From Caldicellulosiruptor changbaiensis (GTDB lineage Bacteria > Bacillota > Thermoanaerobacteria > Caldicellulosiruptorales > Caldicellulosiruptoraceae): 64,000 nucleotides of DNA. A model generated the notes under the pieces. The model was not told the origin of the DNA. It did not search any database and saw only the letters and a list, made by a program, of their open reading frames with translations. Positions within the stretch are counted from its first letter, which is position 1, and each line of letters begins with the position of its first letter. The translations under genes were made by a program, and so were the position numbers. Location of the stretch: NCBI RefSeq assembly GCF_003999255.1, contig NZ_CP034791.1, positions 186,001 through 250,000 of the forward strand. Direction: 5' to 3'. This document shows, one piece after another, positions 7,577-15,404 of this stretch.

Positions 7577-8410
7577 TCAATATAAAAGATAAAAAATATG
7601 AGCAGGAATTTTAGTATCCTTATTCATATAAATATGATAATGATAAAAATAATTAGGCATGCTTCCATGAATTTCTGGTCCATAAACATATCCACCAAAT
7701 GTGATATAATTTTTTGCTACTGAATCAGCAAGATTTTTAGCCTTGATTTTATATTTACAGAAAACATCTAACCAATTATATACTCTCATATAAGCTTCTG
7801 AATAATCTATTGCTGGACCGATATAAAGAATACCATTTTTTATTGCTGCTTTATAATAATCATAGTTTCTGTTTTTAACATTTTCAATTACTTCACTTGC
7901 CTCTACATATTTTTCTCCAAATAAAACAATTATTTTACCAATTGCTAATAAAATTGCTGTTAGAATTTCAGCAAGTCCTAAGGCTATTGAAATATCAATA
8001 ACAAACTGTGCCGTAACAGTATCCGAATCACCAATATTATACTCTTCCTTTGTTTTTTCATCAATCAATTTTGCTTTCAAATTCTCACCATCAAAGTATT
8101 CTACTTTTACAGAAAAGTTTCTTTCTTCTGGGATTGATGTGTCCAAACTTTTATCAAACTTTTTATTTTTGATTGGCTTGACTTTTAATTTTATCTCGTT
8201 TGTATCTTTATCAAGTGTAGCAATATACTTGTATCCTTCATACTCAGCTTCTGCTGTTTTAATTTTTTTGTCAACATCATAGACCTTTATTTTATCTTTC
8301 CAAACATCATATCTTGGCTTTGCAAAGCTGACAGAACTGATAGGCAAAAAGGTTAATATAAAACTAATACAAACAATGATAGCTAATATTCTTTTCATTG
8401 TACTTTTCAT
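7577..8410 (-). CDS. Secreted protein of unknown function, toxin-like C-terminus
   Basis: The protein (277 aa from the ATG at 8410, which has GGAGGGG 8-10 nt upstream; the longest frame adds three residues from a GTG) starts with a clear Sec signal peptide ending around VSFAKP. A charged region rich in Lys and Glu follows, then one hydrophobic helix (about residues 140-165, IALGLAEILTAILLAIGKII), then a C-terminal part ending with YFYHYHIYMNKDTKIPAHIF. The His-rich YHYH...HIF ending recalls secreted putative toxins of the SAR2788 type; that resemblance is from memory and weak. It sits between a surface protease and two paralogous cytoplasmic proteins, an arrangement that would suit an exported effector with processing and immunity functions. 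Confidence 0.65.
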   Translation of the reverse strand: MKSTMKRILAIIVCISFILTFLPISSVSFAKPRYDVWKDKIKVYDVDKKIKTAEAEYEGYKYIATLDKDTNEIKLKVKPIKNKKFDKSLDTSIPEERNFSVKVEYFDGENLKAKLIDEKTKEEYNIGDSDTVTAQFVIDISIALGLAEILTAILLAIGKIIVLFGEKYVEASEVIENVKNRNYDYYKAAIKNGILYIGPAIDYSEAYMRVYNWLDVFCKYKIKAKNLADSVAKNYITFGGYVYGPEIHGSMPNYFYHYHIYMNKDTKIPAHIFYLLY

Positions 8411-8434
8411 TTTAAACACCCCTCCGAACTCTTT

Positions 8435-9400
8435 TTATTTGAATTTCACAAGACCAAAGCCAAATATATTATCTTTACCTTTTTCACCGAGGTCTTCAGA
8501 AAGCTTTATTAACACATTATAAATTTTGTCTTTATTAATACCATATTTAGGATTTAGGTTCCACTTTTCTGGTTTGCTTAAGATAAGAGCGATAATTGCT
8601 GTCAGGTGTGCAGCAGCAACAGAGTTTCCACTTGAGAGTTTGTAACTATTGTTTATGGCTGTGGACAAAATATTTTCACCATAAGAGCAAAAATCAATTT
8701 TGCCTTGAGAAGAAAACTGCGATATTTGGTTTTTGCAGTTGACAGAAGCAACAGATATAACTTCGGGGTATGATGCAGGAAAGCCTGCTTTTGAACCAAA
8801 TGAATTTCTTGCCGAGGCAACAATGATTATTCCATGTTTTGCTGCTTTTATAACAGCTTTTCTGAGTTTTGGATTATCAGATGAGGTAGAAAAACTCATG
8901 TTTACAATGTCAATCTTGTTTTTTATACAAAAGTCAAGAGCACGTACAACGAGGTCAACTTTTCCTTCAAGTTTTTTATTTAAGATTTTCAAGATGAAGA
9001 TTTCAGCTTCAGGTGCAATGCCGACAATACCAAAGTTGTTATTTTGAGCTGCAACAATACCAGTGATAAAGGTTCCATGTCCTGTTTCATCTAAAGCGGG
9101 TTTGTTTGGCTCAATAAAGTTAATAGTTTTGATAATATTTGCACCTTTTAAATCAGGGTGATTTAGGTCAATACCAGAATCCAGAATAGCAATTTTAACC
9201 TTTTTACCTCTGGTAAGTTTCCATATTTTTGTGATACCAAGTTTTTTGTAGCTCCAGGGAACAATTTGCTTTTTATAGGCTTGTAGTGGGTTTTGGGTAG
9301 AAGGATTATTACTCATGTAGAGATTAGCAGCAAGTATTGATGATAATATTGCAAAGATAGCACCTGACAGTAAAAAAAGCTTTTTATGTTTGTGCAACAA
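8435..9400 (-). CDS. Membrane-anchored subtilisin-like (S8) serine protease
   Basis: From the start chosen here the protein is 321 aa. Residues 1-7 are basic (MLHKHKK), residues 8-28 form one hydrophobic segment, and the rest is an S8 peptidase domain facing outside. The catalytic triad is visible: Asp74 in AILDSGID, His108 in GHGTF and Ser260 in SSGNSVAAAH; Asn199 (SARNS) fits the oxyanion-hole position. The longest frame begins with TTG at 9481, but no ribosome site precedes it, whereas GGGAGGT (9407-9413) lies 7 nt before TTG at 9400. No large pro-domain is present. It is the first gene of the minus-strand block and is 24 nt upstream of the secreted protein, which it may process. Confidence 0.9.
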   Translation of the reverse strand: MLHKHKKLFLLSGAIFAILSSILAANLYMSNNPSTQNPLQAYKKQIVPWSYKKLGITKIWKLTRGKKVKIAILDSGIDLNHPDLKGANIIKTINFIEPNKPALDETGHGTFITGIVAAQNNNFGIVGIAPEAEIFILKILNKKLEGKVDLVVRALDFCIKNKIDIVNMSFSTSSDNPKLRKAVIKAAKHGIIIVASARNSFGSKAGFPASYPEVISVASVNCKNQISQFSSQGKIDFCSYGENILSTAINNSYKLSSGNSVAAAHLTAIIALILSKPEKWNLNPKYGINKDKIYNVLIKLSEDLGEKGKDNIFGFGLVKFK

Positions 9401-9438
9401 CTTAGAACCTCCCGGTAGAATAAATAGGATTAAAGTAT

Positions 9439-9468
9439 TTAAGAAGTGTTTAGTATAATAATAGTCAT
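9439..9468 (-). CDS. Possible 9-codon leader peptide upstream of the protease
   Basis: An ATG at 9468 is preceded by AAAGGAG and encodes only MTIIILNTS before a TAA. It ends 38 nt upstream of the protease start. It could be a leader peptide that controls translation of the protease, or a chance Shine-Dalgarno/ATG pair. Confidence 0.25.
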   Translation of the reverse strand: MTIIILNTS

Positions 9469-9502
9469 CAACTCCTTTCAATGGATAAAATAGCTATAAA
9501 TA

Positions 9503-9531
9503 CTTATATCAAAAAAAAACGCAATAGGCAA
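9503..9531 (-). promoter_or_regulatory. Promoter of the protease operon, T9 tract in spacer
   Basis: On the minus strand TTGCCT (9526-9531) is followed after 17 nt by TATAAG (9503-9508), a good sigma-A promoter 100 nt upstream of the protease start. The spacer contains nine consecutive T (A on the plus strand, 9511-9519), so slippage would alter the -35/-10 distance. The sequence from 9532 to 9888 holds no convincing gene. Confidence 0.6.
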
Positions 9532-9888
9532 ATTAAATAAATTTTATTTTCTTCATATGGAGAGTTTAAACAAATGGAATTGTTGAAAAAACCGAAAAAA
9601 ATAATTTCAGTATAACTTTTTGACCAAAACTTAAATAGTCTACTAATATTTTTCATGGGATTGTAAACTAATTTTATTTCAACTTTCTGCAAAAGTCAGG
9701 TTAAAAATAAATCTAATTTCTCACATAGTGCAAAGATATTTACTACAGCTAAAAAATGTGCGAAAATAATTAGGGAAAAACTTATAAATAGATATTGAGA
9801 AGTTTCACACGATTTGTGCTTGGATTGAGATTATAGGATGAAATCAGAAATTTAAATAAGATTAAAAGTCTACAGTTGGAGGACTTCT

Positions 9889-10484
9889 ATGTTGAACACA
9901 AAAGAATATTTTAACAGTTTAGCAGATAAATGGGATGCACTTGTAAAGCATGATATTGACAAGATAGAATTTTTGTTAGGTATTCTAAGAATTAAAAAAG
10001 GTTCATATATTTTAGATGTGGGTTGTGGTACAGGTGTTTTGACAGAACATTTGTTAAAAAGGGTTGGGAGTGAAGGTAAAATTTTTGGTGTCGATTTTTC
10101 AGAAAAGATGATAGAGATAGCTAAGAGTAAGTTAAGGATTTTCCAAATGTTGAGTTTATAGTTGAAGATGTCAATTTACTGACTTTCAAAAACTATTTTG
10201 ATTACATAATCTGTTATTCGGTATTTCCACATTTTGAAGACAAAAAAGAGGTTTTAAAACAGCTGCATAAAATGCTTAAAAATGGTGGAATTCTTTTAAT
10301 TGCTCATTCACAGTCAAGAAAGGCTATTAATCAACTTCACAAAAGTTTGCCTGCTCCCGTGAATAATCATTTTCTGCCCAGTGCATGCTATATTAAAATG
10401 ATTGCTAAGAGATATTTTTTAAATTTAAAAATTATCGATGATGATGAAATTTTTGCAATTGTCTTGAAAAAGAAAAGTCTATAA
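9889..10484 (+). pseudogene. Class I SAM-dependent methyltransferase, frameshifted
   Basis: The first frame (9889-10161) carries the N-terminal part and the SAM-binding motif I, YILDVGCGTGVLTEHLL, then GVDFSEKMIEIAKSKLR. After that the frame runs into LSL and stops. The continuation lies in another frame: around 10136-10140 the sequence AGGATTTTCC lacks one G relative to the expected AGGGATTTTCC, after which DFPNVEFIVEDVNLL...DYIICYSVFPHF (typical post-motif II/III) follows and ends at 10484. The two pieces together would give a normal protein of about 198 residues. It is either a recent pseudogene or a sequencing error. GGAGG lies 7 nt before the ATG. Substrate unknown. Confidence 0.85.
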
Positions 10485-10500
10485 ATTATAATATACACTT

Positions 10501-10525
10501 GTTGAGCATCACGAAGATGCTCAAC
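10501..10525. promoter_or_regulatory. Perfect 10-bp hairpin after the methyltransferase
   Basis: GTTGAGCATC and GATGCTCAAC form a perfect stem with a 5-nt loop 16 nt after the methyltransferase stop. No clear T-run follows, so it is a weak terminator or a stability element. Confidence 0.4.
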
Positions 10526-10599
10526 AGTTAGATTGTTATTTGGTACATACAAAAAATCTAAGAAACTCTCAATTATATAGATATAAAGCATATAAACAT

Positions 10600-10638
10600 A
10601 AAGCCCACGAAGGGTGAAGGTTTCACCTTTGGTGGGTT
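10600..10638 (+). terminator. Terminator or attenuator before the ABC importer operon
   Basis: AAGCCCACGAAGGGTGAA pairs with TTTCACCTTTGGTGGGTT to give a long, nearly perfect stem, followed by TTTTTATTATTTTA. It lies 40 nt before the substrate-binding-protein gene. It may simply end upstream transcription, or it may be the terminator half of an attenuation device; no recognised riboswitch aptamer was seen between 10526 and 10599. Confidence 0.7.
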
Positions 10639-10678
10639 TTTATTATTTTATCACAAATATATACAAAGGAGGTATAAA

Positions 10679-11815
10679 ATGATGAAAAGTAAATCTTTTA
10701 ACTTGATAAGAAAAACGGTAGTAAGTTTTTTATTGATTTTAAGCGTTTTACTTCTGATTGCCTCTGCTGCACTCTCAGGTTATGCAAAACAAGTAAAGTC
10801 TTCTCAAAAGCTTATCATCACAGACCTTCTTGGCAGAAAAGTAGAGATTGAAAACAAGAAAAACAAAAGAATTGTTGCGATAGGACCTGGGGCACTCAGG
10901 CTTGTTTTGTATGTCAATGGAACAAAAAATATAGTTGGAGTTGAAAATGCAGAAAAGGCATGGGAAGAAGGTTCAAGAACATATATCATGGCATATCCTG
11001 AGCTCAAAAGACTTCCAACAATTGGCCAAGGCGGGGCAGACTCATCCCCTGATCCAGAAAAACTTATTTCTGTAAAACCAGATGTTATTTTTGCAGCAAG
11101 TTTTTTAGACAGGGCAAAGGCAGATGCTCTTCAAGCAAAAACAAAGATTCCTGTTGTGGTACTTGACTATGGTACAAAGCTTCTTTTTGATGAGAATGTA
11201 TACAAATCGCTCAGAATCATTGGAAAGATTGTAGGAAAGCAGCAGCGTGCAGAAGACCTCATAAACTATATGCAAAGGTGCAAGGCATTTTTCAATGAAA
11301 GAACCAGAAATATCCCGGCTTCTAAAAAGCCAAGGGTGTATGTTGGGGCTATCAGTTTCAAAGGCGGGCATGGATTTGAAAGCACAATGGGCAAGTACTT
11401 TCCATTTTTGGCCATAAACGCAGTAAATGTCGCAGACCAGGCAAACAAAGAAGGCTGGTTCATGGTTGAAAAAGAAAAGATTTTAGAGTGGAACCCTGAC
11501 ATTATATTTATTGACGAGGCAAATTTGGATCTTGTAAAACAGGATTACAAGAAAAACCCTGAGTTTTATAAATCACTTTCAGCTTTCAAATATGGCAAAG
11601 TCTACGGTCAGCTTCCTTACAACTTCTATTGGACTAATATAGACACTGTTTTAGCAGACACATTCTGGATTGCAAAGGTTGTGTATCCAGACAGATTCAA
11701 AGATGTTGACCCAATCAAGCGAGCAGATGAGATTTACAAATTCTTCTTAGGGAAGCCGCTTTATACCAAGATGGCAAAGAAATTTGGTGGGTTTGTGAAA
11801 ATAAAGCTTGACTAA
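10679..11815 (+). CDS. Metal/oxyanion ABC importer, substrate-binding protein (FecB/BtuF/MolA-like)
   Basis: This 378-aa protein has an N-terminal hydrophobic export signal and a two-lobed class III binding-protein body: IITDLLGRKVEI, RIVAIGPGALRLVLYV and KPDVIFAAS in the first lobe and WNPDIIFIDEANL in the second. It belongs with FecB, BtuF and MolA proteins. Unlike most Gram-positive binding proteins it has no lipobox cysteine after the hydrophobic stretch, so it may be anchored by an uncleaved signal. AAAGGAGGT is 5 nt before the ATG. It heads an operon with a permease and an ATPase. Iron-chelate, cobalamin, molybdate or tungstate are possible ligands; the FmdE neighbour makes molybdate/tungstate attractive but unproven. 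Confidence 0.88.
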   Translation: MMKSKSFNLIRKTVVSFLLILSVLLLIASAALSGYAKQVKSSQKLIITDLLGRKVEIENKKNKRIVAIGPGALRLVLYVNGTKNIVGVENAEKAWEEGSRTYIMAYPELKRLPTIGQGGADSSPDPEKLISVKPDVIFAASFLDRAKADALQAKTKIPVVVLDYGTKLLFDENVYKSLRIIGKIVGKQQRAEDLINYMQRCKAFFNERTRNIPASKKPRVYVGAISFKGGHGFESTMGKYFPFLAINAVNVADQANKEGWFMVEKEKILEWNPDIIFIDEANLDLVKQDYKKNPEFYKSLSAFKYGKVYGQLPYNFYWTNIDTVLADTFWIAKVVYPDRFKDVDPIKRADEIYKFFLGKPLYTKMAKKFGGFVKIKLD

Positions 11816-11837
11816 AAATTAAGAGCAAAGAGGTTTT

Positions 11838-12920
11838 ATGAAGATGACTCAAGAAGTAAAGAAACACCAAAAACTAAAATCCCAGTACAAAAAGCTTGTT
11901 GCTGAGAAAGTGCTGTTTTTAACTACTATTGCTATCTTGACAGTGCTTCTTTCGGTATATGCAATATCGTCAGGTTCATCGGATTTGAGTTTTTCTGATG
12001 TTTTAAAGGCTTTTTTAGGAAAAAGTGATGCAAGAACAGCTCTTATAGTCTTTGACATAAGACTTGTAAGAGTTGTTGCGGCAATTTTGGCAGGGATTGG
12101 CCTTGCAATTGGAGGAGCTGCAATTCAAAGCCTTTTTCACAATCCCTTAGCATCTCCTTTTACTCTTGGAATTTCGCAGGGTGCTGCGTTTGGTGCGGCA
12201 ATTGGAATAATTGTGCTGGGCGGCGGGGTAGCATCCTCTGCCGCCTCTGACTCTGTTACCATTTTGCATCCATCAGTGGTCGTTGTGTGTGCTTTTTTGG
12301 GGTCAATGTTATCAACTGGAGTAGTACTTGCTTTAGCACAAATAAAGAGGTTTTCACCAGAGGCAGTTGTGCTTTCTGGAGTTGCCTTGAGTTCTCTTTT
12401 TTCTGCCGCAACAACTATAATTCAGTATTTTGCATCTGATGTTAAAATTGCTGCGCTTGTGTTCTGGACATTTGGCGATATTGGAAGAGCGACATGGGAT
12501 GATGTAAAGATTATGGCGGTTTTTGTAATTTTAGCATGGTTGTATTTTTTGGCAAATTCATGGAACTACAATGCAATTGCAAGCGGCGAAGATGTTGCAA
12601 AAAGCCTTGGTGTGAATGTTGAAAGAACAAGGTTTTTTGGGATTTTAGTAAGCAGCTTTATAACATCTGTGATTGTATCCTTCTTAGGAATTATAGGTTT
12701 TATATGCTTGGTAGCGCCTCACATAGCACGAAGGTTTATAGGAAATGACCAGAGGTTTTTGACTATGGCATCTGGTCTTGTAGGTGCGTTTTTGCTTCTT
12801 TTGTCAGACACAGTAGCAAGACTTATAATACAGCCAGTTGTTTTGCCAGTTGGCGCTGTGACATCTTTCCTTGGTGCACCGCTTTTTATGTATCTTTTAA
12901 TCCGCGGAAAGAAGGTATGA
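11838..12920 (+). CDS. FecCD/BtuC-family ABC permease
   Basis: The 360-aa integral membrane protein has many hydrophobic helices and the family landmarks: FDIRLVRVVAAILAGIGLAI near the N-terminus, AIQSLFHNPLASPFTLGIS, and the C-terminal GFICLVAPHIARRFIGNDQR coupling region. These features are typical of permeases for iron chelates, cobalamin and class III molybdate/tungstate importers. It is 22 nt downstream of the binding protein and 3 nt upstream of the ATPase gene, so all three are one transporter. Confidence 0.93.
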   Translation: MKMTQEVKKHQKLKSQYKKLVAEKVLFLTTIAILTVLLSVYAISSGSSDLSFSDVLKAFLGKSDARTALIVFDIRLVRVVAAILAGIGLAIGGAAIQSLFHNPLASPFTLGISQGAAFGAAIGIIVLGGGVASSAASDSVTILHPSVVVVCAFLGSMLSTGVVLALAQIKRFSPEAVVLSGVALSSLFSAATTIIQYFASDVKIAALVFWTFGDIGRATWDDVKIMAVFVILAWLYFLANSWNYNAIASGEDVAKSLGVNVERTRFFGILVSSFITSVIVSFLGIIGFICLVAPHIARRFIGNDQRFLTMASGLVGAFLLLLSDTVARLIIQPVVLPVGAVTSFLGAPLFMYLLIRGKKV

Positions 12921-12923
12921 AAA

Positions 12924-13688
12924 ATGCTGAAAGTAGATAACCTTGAATTTAGCTTTAAAGACTTTCAGGTCTTAAATGGGATTTGTTTTGAAGCAAGAAG
13001 AGGAGAGTTTGTGTCAATTTTAGGAAACAACGGTGCAGGAAAATCTACACTTTTAAAATGCATAGCAAGGCTTTTAAAGCCCAAAAGTGGAGTTGTGCTG
13101 ATAGACGGCAAGGACGCAAATAGTTTTTCTTTACACCAGCTTTCAAAAAGTGTTGCATATGTTCCGCAAAGATACACTACAAACAGAATAACAGTGTATG
13201 AGGCAATACTTCTTGGGAGAAAGCCGCATTTTACAGGACTTATCCCTTCTTCAGAAGATTTGGAGAAGGTTGAGATGGCACTTGATATTTTTGGCTTGAA
13301 ACACCTTGCTTTCAGATACTTAGATGAGATAAGCGGCGGAGAGCTTCAAAAAGTGGTGATTGCAAGGGCGTTTGTCCAAGAGCCAAAAGTGTTGCTTTTG
13401 GATGAGCCAATAAATAACCTTGATTTGAAGAATCAGATAGAGGTTTTGAAGATTTTAAAAAGACTTTCAATGCAAGAAGGGATTTTAGTAATTGTAATCT
13501 TACATGACTTAAACTTGGCCATCAGGTTCTCTGACTGGTTCATCTTCATCAAAGATAGAAAAATATTTGCATCAGGTGGGAAAGAAGTAATAAGGGCTGA
13601 TATAATCTCAAAGGTATATGGCATAGATGTAAAAGTAGAAAAGCATGGTGATGAGATTTTTGTTGTTCCAATAGTAGCTGCTATTTAA
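12924..13688 (+). CDS. ABC importer ATPase (FecE/BtuD-like)
   Basis: The 254-aa ATPase carries a Walker A (GNNGAGKST), a Q-loop (VPQR), the ABC signature (ISGGELQKV), Walker B (VLLLDEPINNLDL) and the switch histidine (LHDLNLA). Length and order match FecE/BtuD/MolC-type ATPases. It begins 4 nt after the permease stop and so is cotranslated with it. It energises uptake by the permease and binding protein encoded just upstream. Confidence 0.95.
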   Translation: MLKVDNLEFSFKDFQVLNGICFEARRGEFVSILGNNGAGKSTLLKCIARLLKPKSGVVLIDGKDANSFSLHQLSKSVAYVPQRYTTNRITVYEAILLGRKPHFTGLIPSSEDLEKVEMALDIFGLKHLAFRYLDEISGGELQKVVIARAFVQEPKVLLLDEPINNLDLKNQIEVLKILKRLSMQEGILVIVILHDLNLAIRFSDWFIFIKDRKIFASGGKEVIRADIISKVYGIDVKVEKHGDEIFVVPIVAAI

Positions 13689-13725
13689 ACATAAGTTAGT
13701 TTTTAAAAGGGGAGATTTTGGACTG

Positions 13726-14160
13726 ATGGAACTTGTAAAAATAGGAATAATTCACAGTCCATATAAAACAAAAGAAGAGGCGCCACGGCAGGGTGCAGAT
13801 TCAGAAGAGATTTGCTATATAGAAATATTTGAAAAATATATTGAAGGATTAAAAGATATTGAAGAAGCAAGATACTTAATTGTTTTGTATTGGGGTCATC
13901 AGTCAAATAGGGGGGTTTTGACAACTTTGACGCCATTTTCAGATGTTCCCAAAGGTGTTTTTGCATGCAGGTCTCCAAACAGACCAAACCCAGTACTTTT
14001 AGATATTGCAGAGCTTATAGACCGAAAAGGCAATGTTCTTGTTGTAAAAGGGCTTGATGCAATAGATGGCTCGCCTGTAATTGACATAAAGCCTTATTAT
14101 GAAAGAATTGACATTCCCAAAGGGTTACAAGAAAAAATTTTTGAAGAACAAAGCAAATGA
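13726..14160 (+). CDS. trmO: TrmO-type tRNA N6-methyltransferase (TsaA domain)
   Basis: The 144-aa protein has the short TsaA/TrmO beta-barrel fold motifs: IGIIHSPYK...PRQG at the N-terminus, FACRSPNRPNPV in the middle and LDAIDGSPVIDIKPY near the C-terminus. Known members methylate N6 of t6A37 in tRNA. However, this single-domain form lies within an importer-FmdE operon, and archaeal and clostridial copies are often found with metal genes, so a different role is possible. GGGGAG lies about 11 nt upstream of the ATG. Its stop codon is 23 nt before the FmdE start. Confidence 0.85.
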   Translation: MELVKIGIIHSPYKTKEEAPRQGADSEEICYIEIFEKYIEGLKDIEEARYLIVLYWGHQSNRGVLTTLTPFSDVPKGVFACRSPNRPNPVLLDIAELIDRKGNVLVVKGLDAIDGSPVIDIKPYYERIDIPKGLQEKIFEEQSK

Positions 14161-14183
14161 CATGTTTGAAAGGTGGTGTTAAT

Positions 14184-14723
14184 ATGACATGGGAAAAAGA
14201 ACTTTTCTGGAAAAAGGCAGCTGAGTTTCACGGGCACATATGCCCAGGTCTTGCAATAGGTTTTAGGGCATGTGAGGCAGCAGCAAAAAAGCTTTCTCTT
14301 GAGTTTTCTTCGGATGAAGAAGTAGTTTGCATAACAGAAAACGATGCATGTGGTGTTGATGCTATTCAAGTCATTTTGGGCTGTACTGCTGGCAAAGGTA
14401 ATCTCATTTTCAAAGACAGGGGCAAACAGGCATTTACATTTTTTAGGCGAGATACAAATCAGGGTATTAGAGTTGTGTTCAAAGGTTTTGCAGAAAACAG
14501 GTCAAGAGAAGAAAACTTACAGTATATCCTTGAAGCGCCTTTGGATGAGATTTTCGAGTACAAAGAACCAAAAGACAAAGTTCCAAATATGGCACGAATT
14601 TTCCGTTCTTTAAAATGTGAAAACTGTGGAGAGAGAGCAGCAGAGCACAGAGTAAGAATTTTGGATGGCAAATTTTTGTGTCTTGACTGCTATGAAGACT
14701 ACTCAAGAGGATGGGGAAGATAG
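14184..14723 (+). CDS. FmdE family protein with C-terminal zinc ribbon
   Basis: The protein (179 aa) begins MTWEKELFWKKAAEFHGHIC, then shows the FmdE hallmark FHGHICPGLAIG with His/Cys metal ligands, ENDACGVDAIQ, and a treble-clef/zinc-ribbon tail (CENCG...CLDCY). FmdE was first noted in the molybdenum formylmethanofuran dehydrogenase operon; its role is unsettled. This organism type lacks methanogenesis, so a role in metal or cofactor handling is more likely. An ATG at 14157 overlaps the trmO stop, but AAAGGTGG is correctly spaced for 14184. The 3' end overlaps the convergent DUF3842 gene by 25 nt. Confidence 0.88.
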   Translation: MTWEKELFWKKAAEFHGHICPGLAIGFRACEAAAKKLSLEFSSDEEVVCITENDACGVDAIQVILGCTAGKGNLIFKDRGKQAFTFFRRDTNQGIRVVFKGFAENRSREENLQYILEAPLDEIFEYKEPKDKVPNMARIFRSLKCENCGERAAEHRVRILDGKFLCLDCYEDYSRGWGR

Positions 14724-15157
14724 GAATTTTCCTCATTCTCTTTTTTTAAAGTTTCTTTTATATCCTCAATTATCTGCGAAAATATCTCTTTCATAGATAG
14801 ATTTACAGTGCCAGGAATAAATATTCCATGAAGATTCAAAGGAATTATGTACTTTTTGCAATCAAGGCTGAAAACTAAATGTGCTATCTTTGCAGTAATT
14901 TCACCGTTTATTCCGCCACAGGTCAGAATTCCAATAGGACCCACAATTGCATCTGGTACAAAGTTTGTCAAAAAATAAACAATTTCATCTTCACCGCAAT
15001 ATCCTACATCTGCACCATTTTTGATCATGTTCTGCATAGCCACTTTGTTAGTTCCAAGCGCAACAACTTTTATTTTATCTTCAAATTCTTTTTTTAGTCT
15101 TTTTATAAATTCCCTTCCAATTCCAGCACCCTGTCCGTCTAAAACTGCAATGACCAT
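14699..15157 (-). CDS. DUF3842 family protein
   Basis: This 152-aa protein starts MVIAVLDGQGAGIGREFIKR, a glycine-rich loop like a nucleotide-binding motif, and contains LGTNKVAMQNMIKNGAD, DAIVGPIGILTCGGINGEIT and a Pro/Gly-rich NLHGIFIPGT region, all features of DUF3842. No enzyme activity is known. In Clostridia such genes are commonly near FmdE genes, as here, where the two overlap tail to tail by 25 nt. A decayed copy of part of this gene lies at 16530-16643, so the locus has been duplicated once. Confidence 0.85.
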   Translation of the reverse strand: MVIAVLDGQGAGIGREFIKRLKKEFEDKIKVVALGTNKVAMQNMIKNGADVGYCGEDEIVYFLTNFVPDAIVGPIGILTCGGINGEITAKIAHLVFSLDCKKYIIPLNLHGIFIPGTVNLSMKEIFSQIIEDIKETLKKENEENSYLPHPLE

Positions 15158-15316
15158 GTGTGTATCTCAATCCTTTGACATTGTGTTTTTTAAGTAATTT
15201 TAATTATAAAACCTTTTAAATTTGGTTGTCAAAAAAAATTATCTATCATCTTTATTGATTTTTCAGTTATATAGCTTTTGTATTATTTTGCCTTCAAAAA
15301 ATCGCAAAAAATTTAA

Positions 15317-15346
15317 TTGAATATTTGCAACAATTTTGTGTATAAT
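15317..15346 (+). promoter_or_regulatory. Sigma-A promoter of the CheB-like gene
   Basis: TTGAAT (15317-15322), an 18-nt spacer and a perfect TATAAT (15341-15346) lie about 60 nt upstream of the start codon of the CheB-like gene. Confidence 0.65.
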
Positions 15347-15404
15347 TTCTCATGTATGGAGTTCCAAAATACTCAAATAATAATTTTATATGGTGAAGGA
15401 GACT

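Noticed and set aside
9504-9692. 62-residue minus-strand frame before the protease promoter
   Set aside because: No ribosome site, overlaps the promoter, composition unlike a protein.
10526-10678. Cobalamin or molybdenum-cofactor riboswitch before the ABC importer
   Set aside because: Only a long terminator-like stem was found; no conserved aptamer core could be recognised.
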